Assembly (NCBI RefSeq): GCF_014170335.1
Contig: NZ_LZZS01000004.1
Span: 62,001-126,000 of the forward strand
Reading direction: 5' to 3'
Length of the DNA stretch: 64,000 nucleotides
Source of the DNA: Achromobacter sp. UMC46
GTDB taxonomy: Bacteria > Pseudomonadota > Gammaproteobacteria > Burkholderiales > Burkholderiaceae_B
Shown here: positions 59,121 to 64,000 of the stretch, piece after piece
Layout of the letters: each line of letters opens with the position of its first letter
Numbering within the stretch: position 1 is the first letter of the stretch
The notes under the pieces: generated by a model
Seen by the model: only the letters and a program-made list of their open reading frames with translations
Database searches by the model: none
Told to the model about the DNA's origin: nothing
Made by a program: the position numbers and the translations under genes

Positions 59121-59747
59121 CTAGCGGGCGTCTTCCAGGGCGCGCTGCACCGCCGGCCTTGCCGCGACGCGGGTCAGGTAGGCGGTCAGCTTCGGAAACT
59201 GCGCCATGTCGACGCCGTCGGCGTCGAGCCAGCTGCCGATGGTGAACAGGTAGCCGTCGGCCACGTTGTAGTCGTTGCCCATGGCCCACGGGCCGGTGAT
59301 CTGGCCTTCCAGATACGCCGCGCAGGCCGTCATCGTCTGCGGGACCTTCACGCGCATGGATTCATGCGCCGCGGGATCATCCGCCCACCGGGCGCCGCGC
59401 CGCTTGTGCGCGTGGGCCACGTGGGCCGTTGCCGCCAGATAGCTCGTCAATTCCTGCATCCGCGCGAAGGCGAAGGGGTCGTCCAACGGCGCCAGTTTGG
59501 CCGCCGGAAAACGCTGCGCCACAAAGGAGAGGAGGGCGGGGGTCTCGGTCAGCACGCCATGTTCGGTGGCCAGCGCCGGCACCCGGCCCTTGGGATTCAC
59601 GCGCAGGTACTCGGGGCTCTGCTGCTGGCCGGCGCCGAAATCCAGCTTGACCAGATCGAAGTCGGCCCCCGCTTCATGCAGCGCGATATGGGTCGCCAGC
59701 GCGCAGGTTCCAGGGGCGGAATAAAAAGTCCAACGGGGCATCGTCAT
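59121..59747 (-). CDS. Glutathione S-transferase
   Basis: The protein has 208 residues. The thioredoxin-like N-terminal domain (1-80) has MPRWTFYSAPGTCALATHIALHEAG, in which Ser9 or Cys14 may activate glutathione, then VNPKGRVPAL with the cis-Pro and TETPALLSFVAQ, the glutathione-binding Glu-Thr/Ser pair. A helical C-terminal domain follows. It resembles the beta/GstB type. It is convergent with the P450 gene and may conjugate reactive oxidation products, although that link is only by position. Confidence 0.92.
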   Translation of the reverse strand: MTMPRWTFYSAPGTCALATHIALHEAGADFDLVKLDFGAGQQQSPEYLRVNPKGRVPALATEHGVLTETPALLSFVAQRFPAAKLAPLDDPFAFARMQELTSYLAATAHVAHAHKRRGARWADDPAAHESMRVKVPQTMTACAAYLEGQITGPWAMGNDYNVADGYLFTIGSWLDADGVDMAQFPKLTAYLTRVAARPAVQRALEDAR

Positions 59748-59869
59748 CCTCTATCGGTTTGGGGCGGGAAGTGGCCGGGCCGTTTTGCGTCGGACCCGAA
59801 ACCCGCTCACGATAGCAAACTCCGGTTCGATTGGCGCAGAACCGGGCGCGGCACGCTGCCCATGGCGTC

Positions 59870-60124
59870 TTACAGGATCGGGGTCCTCATGACCAGGGCG
59901 GTAATGGTATGGCCCTGCCAGAAGACGCCGTGTATCCGGGGAAGCAAGGCGCGCAACGCCGCTGGGCCAGTCTCGTTGAATGTGACGAGTACCGCAGGCC
60001 GCGACTGGTCACCCGCAATGCGTTCGATTCGATCGAACACTGGGAAACCATATTTGCTGAGGAACGCCCTGACGTCTTCGTCCGACGTGCTGTCTGCTAC
60101 ATGGTTGATCAGCAACTCTGCCAT
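59870..60124 (-). CDS. Small RRM-like RNA-binding protein
   Basis: The protein has 84 residues. The sequence runs LLINHVADSTSDEDVRAFLSKYGF, a strand followed by a helix as in an RNA recognition motif, then the strand RPAVLVTF in the position of the RNP1 motif, and GHTITALVM as the last strand. Aromatic residues usual in RNP1 are partly missing. It lies 24 bases downstream of the PPK2 gene on the same strand, so the two may be one transcript. Its RNA targets are unknown. Confidence 0.72.
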   Translation of the reverse strand: MAELLINHVADSTSDEDVRAFLSKYGFPVFDRIERIAGDQSRPAVLVTFNETGPAALRALLPRIHGVFWQGHTITALVMRTPIL

Positions 60125-60148
60125 GTCCGTTCTCCCTTGTGGCGCTAG

Positions 60149-60970
60149 CTAGAACTTCTGCGGGATCTGCATGCGCGAATGGTCGGGCTCGCGATAGCCT
60201 TGCGGCTTCTGCTGGCGCTTCGGCAGTCTGACCTTCGCCCTGGGAAGCGCTTTATAGGGAATGCGGCCGAGGATATGGCTGATGATGTTCAATCGCACCC
60301 GCTTCTTGTTGTTCGAATCGGCCACGAACCAGGGTGCGAAATCCGTGTCCGTCGCCGCGAACATGTCGTCACGCGCCCGCGAATAGTCGTACCAGTGGCT
60401 ATAGGAATCCAGGTCCAGCTTGGACAGCTTCCAGATCTTGCGTTCGTCGTGGATGCGCGCTTGAAGCCGGCGCGTCTGTTCCTCCTCGCTGACTTCAAGC
60501 CAGTACTTGAGCAGGATGACGCCGGATTCGATGATGGCCCGTTCGACCAGCGGCACCGCCTTCAGGAAAGATCTCACCTGGTCCTTGGTGCAAAAGCCCA
60601 GTACGCGTTCGACACCGGCGCGGTTGTACCAGCTGCGGTCGAAAATCACGATTTCACCAGCGGCGGGCAAGTGGGGCAGGTAGCGCTGCACGTACATTTG
60701 CGTCTTCTCGCGGTCGGTGGGCGAGGGCAGCGCCACGACGCGGAACACGCGCGGGCTGACGCGCTCCGTGAGGGCCTTGATCGTTCCGCCTTTGCCGGCG
60801 CCGTCACGGCCTTCGAACAAGATGCATACTTTGGCTCCGGTATGGATCACCCATTGCTGGAGTTTGACCAGTTCGACGTGCAGGCGCGCCAACTCCTGTT
60901 CGTACCGTTTCGCCGACAGCCGCGCCCGGGCGGACGCGCCGCCGTTTTCCACTTCGCCTTTCTTTGCCAT
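60149..60970 (-). CDS. ppk2: Polyphosphate kinase 2
   Basis: The protein has 273 residues from the ATG at 60970, preferred over the adjacent ATG at 60973 because GGAG is then seven bases upstream. It has the Walker A motif FEGRDGAGKGGTI, the Walker B/lid segment FDRSWYNRAGVERVLGFC, and the PPK2 end EDDMF-like ARDDMFAATDTDFAPWFVA. These enzymes transfer phosphate between polyphosphate and nucleotides (class I makes GTP/ATP from diphosphates). The single-domain form here is class I by length. Confidence 0.94.
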   Translation of the reverse strand: MAKKGEVENGGASARARLSAKRYEQELARLHVELVKLQQWVIHTGAKVCILFEGRDGAGKGGTIKALTERVSPRVFRVVALPSPTDREKTQMYVQRYLPHLPAAGEIVIFDRSWYNRAGVERVLGFCTKDQVRSFLKAVPLVERAIIESGVILLKYWLEVSEEEQTRRLQARIHDERKIWKLSKLDLDSYSHWYDYSRARDDMFAATDTDFAPWFVADSNNKKRVRLNIISHILGRIPYKALPRAKVRLPKRQQKPQGYREPDHSRMQIPQKF

Positions 60971-61043
60971 CATCGCACTCCTTGACTTGGAATTGTGAGC
61001 CGTGACGCCATCGCAGGTCCATGATGATTCCGGCGAAAACCCG

Positions 61044-61973
61044 TCAGGTTGGACATCCGGGCTGACCACGGCGGTGCCGCGTTTCGGACGGTGTTTCAAG
61101 GAACAGGGCGCGGTAGCGCGCCGCCGCATAGGTGGAATAGGGGTAGCCGTGCAGCAGGAAGCAGTCCGCCACCGACATCCGCGGGCCTGCGTTTTTCGCC
61201 AGATCCAGATAGACATCGTGCAGCTTGCGTAGGCAGAGGTAGTGCCCCGGAGCCATGCCGAAACAGGCTTGGGAAAAATCCCGCAGGCTACGCTCGCTGA
61301 TCCTCAGGCCCTTGCACAAGCCGTCGACATCCACCGCCTGGCCTTGCTTGCGAAAGACCGTCAAGGCCGTTTCGCACAACAGCGGCATCGGCGAGCCTGG
61401 GCGCCCCTTGCAGCGGCTGGCTGGCGCACGGGAGGCGATCAAATCGGACAGCCGCTGTTCCAGCAGCCGCCGGCCGATCGCCGGCGGACAAGCCGGCGCC
61501 ATCGACAGGAGCGCGGCTTCGCGCAGCGCGGCCAACTGCAAACGGTCTGTTCTGACGATGTCCGCAACGCGCGCCCATTGCCGCAGCGTCTGGGCCATGA
61601 CGGTACCGCCCGCGAACAGTGCGGAACCCATCGGCACCGCGATCGTGATCCATTCATTGGGTCCGGCGGCGCGAAAGACGAATCCGCGGCCTGGCGCCAG
61701 CACCCCCAGGGACTCCTGATCAAACGGAACGCCGTTCAGCCAGGTCGGGCTGGGCGAAGGCTGCGACAGGAGCAATGTCAGATGCGAGGGCCAGCCGACG
61801 CCTTCGCACAGGTTCGGCACGGCCGCGACGCCGTGCTGAACGTCGATGCCGTCCACATCCAGATGGCCGACCCCCCAGCCGCCGTCTCGGGCCCCCAGTA
61901 GAAACACCCGGGCGTCCGCATCGAATATCGCGTCCGCATACGCATCAAATGACTCGAATCGATGAACGTTCAT
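61044..61973 (-). CDS. AraC-family transcriptional regulator
   Basis: The protein has 309 residues from the ATG at 61973; a longer start at 62021 has no clear support. The N-terminal part (about 1-190) is a cupin-like sensor region. The C-terminal DNA-binding domain (about 215-295) shows one recognisable HTH (VDVDGLCKGLRISERSLRDFSQACFGMAPGHYLCLRKLHDVYLDL), and the second HTH is degenerate (MSVADCFLLHGYPYSTYAAARYRALF). It is divergent from the efflux genes starting at 62145 and may control them. Confidence 0.85.
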   Translation of the reverse strand: MNVHRFESFDAYADAIFDADARVFLLGARDGGWGVGHLDVDGIDVQHGVAAVPNLCEGVGWPSHLTLLLSQPSPSPTWLNGVPFDQESLGVLAPGRGFVFRAAGPNEWITIAVPMGSALFAGGTVMAQTLRQWARVADIVRTDRLQLAALREAALLSMAPACPPAIGRRLLEQRLSDLIASRAPASRCKGRPGSPMPLLCETALTVFRKQGQAVDVDGLCKGLRISERSLRDFSQACFGMAPGHYLCLRKLHDVYLDLAKNAGPRMSVADCFLLHGYPYSTYAAARYRALFLETPSETRHRRGQPGCPT

Positions 61974-62144
61974 CTGGCCCTCCGCAGCGGGAAGCTGACT
62001 ACATATTGCCGAAATTAGCATGGACTTGCGGGTTGGTCACTGGTCAAAATGCGGTACAGCGCTGCTGCGCAGGCATTCCGAAGCGAAGACCACCGCGACG
62101 ACGTGCCGGGCCACCGGCATCCCATTGGGAAGAGGGGGTTCGAT

Positions 62145-62606
62145 ATGTTTCTTGCCAATCCGCGACGTGGACTCATCGTCATCTCTGCCATCGCGACCCC
62201 GCTTCTGCCCGTAACGGGCCACGCGGCGGGCGGACACCTGGAAGACGCCATCGCCGATGTGCTCGTCTGGGTCGTGCTGGTCTTCGTGCCCATCCTGGCG
62301 ATCTGGATCTTCTGGAAGCTGCACGTCCTGCCCGAGGTCATCGCCGAAAAACGGCACCATCCTCAAGCCGAAGCGATCAAATCGCTGTGCCTGCTGTCCC
62401 TGGCGTTCGGGGGCATGCTCTGGCCGTTCGCGTGGTTGTGGGCCCACACCAAACCGATCGGCTACCGGCTGGCTTACGGCCACGACAAGCACGAGGACTT
62501 CTACCAGGAGATGAACGCCAAGGAAGAAGAGGAGGCGCCGCCCCCTCCGGGTAGCGCCACCGGTCCCCAACAGGAAGTGCGGCCCGGTTCCGAAGCCGTG
62601 GGTTGA
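62145..62606 (+). CDS. yiaW: DUF3302 inner-membrane protein (YiaW-like)
   Basis: The protein has 153 residues from the ATG at 62145. An initial signal-like helix (MFLANPRRGLIVISAIATPLLPVTGHAA) precedes a second helix (DVLVWVVLVFVPILAIWIFWKLHVLPEVIAEK) and a third (CLLSLAFGGMLWPFAWLWAHTKPI). The last 40 residues are acidic and Pro-rich. This is the DUF3302/YiaW layout, and it is followed 13 bases later by a YiaV-like adaptor gene, as in E. coli yiaVW. Its function is unknown. Confidence 0.82.
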   Translation: MFLANPRRGLIVISAIATPLLPVTGHAAGGHLEDAIADVLVWVVLVFVPILAIWIFWKLHVLPEVIAEKRHHPQAEAIKSLCLLSLAFGGMLWPFAWLWAHTKPIGYRLAYGHDKHEDFYQEMNAKEEEEAPPPPGSATGPQQEVRPGSEAVG

Positions 62607-62619
62607 CGAGGGAGGCGAC

Positions 62620-63762
62620 ATGCTTGAACTCATCTGCGTCGTCTATGCGCTGCTGGTCTGGCTGGTCTTCATCAAGCTGAAGCTGCTTCCCTGGAACATC
62701 CAATCTCAGGTCGGCGTGGTGGCCGTGGGCGCCGCCGGCTTGGCAGCGCTTGTCCTGACGATCAATGTCGTCACGCCGTCTTCGACGGAATTGCGGGTCA
62801 TCAACTACGTGGTCGAAATCGTGCCCAGGGTCACCGGGCGCGTGGTGGAAATCGCCGTGGAGGGGAACCGGCCGATCAAAAAGGGCGATGTGCTGCTGCG
62901 TCTGGACGCCGAGCCCTATCAACTGAAGGTCAGGCAGCTGGAAGCCAAACTGGTGGATGCCCAGGCCAGCCAGCAATCCCTGGACCGCGACCTCGCCTCG
63001 GCGCAGGCGATGGCGGCCGCCGCCCTGGCGCAAGTCGAGCTGGCCCGCATGCGGTTGCGCCAAAGCACCGCCTTGGCGGCGCGCGGGGCGGGCAGCCAGT
63101 ACGACGTGCAGAGCTATCAAAGCGAATTGAAGGTCCGGCTTGCGAACTGGGCGGCAGCGCAGGAAGCGGAACGCAAGGTCCGGCTCAGCGTGGGCGCGGT
63201 GTTCGAGGGCGACCAGGTCGCCGTGGCGCAGGTCAAGGCCGAACTGGATACGGCGAAATGGGAACTCGCGCAGACGACGCTTTACGCGCCTGCCGACGGC
63301 TACGCGATCAATCTGCAAGCCCGCGTGGGGTCGTATGCGGCCGCGATCCCGATACGCCCCATCATGTCGTTCGTCGAGACGACGCAGCAGGTGATCGCGT
63401 TCTTCGACCAGAACCAGCTAACCAAAGTGAAGCCCGGCAACGAGGTGGAGGTGTCGCTGCGCACCGTGCCGGGGCACGTCTTCAAGGGCAAGGTCGATTC
63501 GATCGTCTGGGCGACGTCCCAGGGGCAATTCCAGGCATCCGGGCTGCTGCCGGGCACGACGTCCGAGGGTGATCACGCCGAAGCGCCCATGCAGTATGCG
63601 GTACGCATCGACCTGGAGACGCCGCAGGACATGGCCTTGGCCATGGGCGCGCGCGGCAACGCGGCCATCTACACCGACAGCCTAGGGGCGCTGCACATGG
63701 TGCGCAAAGTGATATTCCGCGTCTCGGCCAAGCTTGATTATCTGGTTCTCAAGCTTCACTGA
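62620..63762 (+). CDS. yiaV: HlyD-family membrane-fusion protein (YiaV-like)
   Basis: The protein has 380 residues. Two close N-terminal helices (MLELICVVYALLVWLVFIKLKLL and VGVVAVGAAGLAALVLTINVV) are followed by a lipoyl/beta domain (VEIVPRVTGRVVEIAVEGNRPIKKGDVLLRLD), a coiled-coil region and a barrel domain (ITCCV-like VSLRTVPGHVFKGKV). This matches YiaV and AaeA/EmrA-type adaptors. It lies between the DUF3302 gene and an outer-membrane factor gene. No inner-membrane pump is seen in the window. Confidence 0.9.
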   Translation: MLELICVVYALLVWLVFIKLKLLPWNIQSQVGVVAVGAAGLAALVLTINVVTPSSTELRVINYVVEIVPRVTGRVVEIAVEGNRPIKKGDVLLRLDAEPYQLKVRQLEAKLVDAQASQQSLDRDLASAQAMAAAALAQVELARMRLRQSTALAARGAGSQYDVQSYQSELKVRLANWAAAQEAERKVRLSVGAVFEGDQVAVAQVKAELDTAKWELAQTTLYAPADGYAINLQARVGSYAAAIPIRPIMSFVETTQQVIAFFDQNQLTKVKPGNEVEVSLRTVPGHVFKGKVDSIVWATSQGQFQASGLLPGTTSEGDHAEAPMQYAVRIDLETPQDMALAMGARGNAAIYTDSLGALHMVRKVIFRVSAKLDYLVLKLH

Positions 63763-63772
63763 CGGGGCCGAC

Positions 63773-64000
63773 ATGCCAGCGCGCAGCACGATCGTCCCAC
63801 GCGTCCTCGCAGCGGTGTGCAGCGCCGCGGTCTTGATGGCGGGCTGCGCCAACCTGGATCCGCCCGCCAGCGATGCGCTGTATGAAGAGGCCATGGCGGG
63901 CACGAAAGTGCCGCCCCAATGGGTGGCCAGCGCAGAGGCCGCCGCGTTCGCGCCCCAATGGGCTGGTTTTCCCGAACACGGCACGCTGCAATCGCTGATC
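63773..64000 (+). CDS. Outer-membrane efflux lipoprotein (partial, 3' end missing)
   Basis: The frame starts with the ATG at 63773 and stays open to the window edge, giving 76 residues. A lipoprotein signal ends in the lipobox LMAGC. The mature start (ANLDPPASDALYEEA and WVASAEAAAFAPQWAGFPEHGTLQSLI) resembles NodT/OprM-type outer-membrane factors, where such a linker precedes the TolC repeats. The neighbours, an adaptor and DUF3302 protein, support that. The rest lies outside the window. Confidence 0.78.
   Translation, partial: MPARSTIVPRVLAAVCSAAVLMAGCANLDPPASDALYEEAMAGTKVPPQWVASAEAAAFAPQWAGFPEHGTLQSLI

Noticed and set aside
62145-63762. AaeXA-type aromatic acid efflux
   Set aside because: The small protein matches the DUF3302 layout, not the AaeX (DUF1656) type, so YiaWV is the better call.

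Overview
The window is a dense, very GC-rich chromosomal segment from a beta-proteobacterium, most likely an Alcaligenaceae member such as Achromobacter or Bordetella. This is inferred from gene content: several Bug/TctC-type orphan solute receptors, many LysR regulators beside small catabolic operons, three DUF4148 exported proteins, a Ku/LigD pair and a CYP116B-type P450. No 16S rRNA or other marker is present, so the genus is an inference. About 59 protein genes are supported, two of them cut by the window edges. No tRNA, rRNA, CRISPR array, insertion sequence or prophage was recognised. No gap without a gene exceeds 300 bases; the longest are 29532-29803, 36862-37128, 9021-9281 and 21829-22062, and the first two hold clear repeats.

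Layout. 1-2542: a truncated dCache sensor (probably a diguanylate cyclase), an orphan tyrosine recombinase and a MerR regulator. 2637-7622: a LysR regulator divergent from a hydrolase-MFS-SDR-SDR catabolic operon that ends in a strong terminator. 7674-12480: a KfrA-like protein, a small lipoprotein, an AI-2E-family permease, a pseudouridine-synthase-like protein lacking its catalytic motifs, and an LD-carboxypeptidase. 12497-15117: a hipBA toxin-antitoxin module fused by ATGA overlap to a LysR gene. 15126-26746: a large divergent catabolic locus. Its leftward arm has seven genes (3-hydroxyisobutyrate-dehydrogenase-like enzyme, Bug receptor, aldehyde dehydrogenase, Leu/Ile/Val-type receptor, metallo-beta-lactamase-fold hydrolase, small SCP2-like protein, alpha/beta hydrolase). 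Its rightward arm has three (MmgE/PrpD, NDP-forming acyl-CoA synthetase, acyl-CoA dehydrogenase).

26751-33414: an Rrf2 regulator with a perfect operator over its start codon, an exported SAM-methyltransferase-like protein, an APC permease with an AT-rich palindromic promoter region, then a second small catabolic operon (DUF1185, Bug receptor, dehydrogenase) with a divergent LysR. 33425-45237: a metal-efflux locus: two DUF4148 proteins, a CusSR-like two-component system, a third DUF4148 protein, a divergent CzcCBA-type RND pump, and two overlapping lipid-linked-sugar glycosyltransferases. 45282-48803: a FecA-like TonB receptor and a PepSY membrane protein. 48869-52310: Ku and LigD for non-homologous end joining. 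52390-55836: a diguanylate cyclase, a membrane protein and an outer-membrane beta-barrel. 55826-59747: an IclR regulator divergent from a self-sufficient P450, and a glutathione transferase. 59870-64000: an RRM-like protein with PPK2 kinase, an AraC regulator, and a YiaW/YiaV-type membrane-fusion system with an outer-membrane factor running off the end.

The best candidates for undescribed biology are the ten-gene divergent catabolic locus with two orphan receptors and no transporter, the exported methyltransferase, the motif-less pseudouridine synthase, the hipBA-LysR operon, and the coupling of a metal pump to envelope glycosyltransferases.
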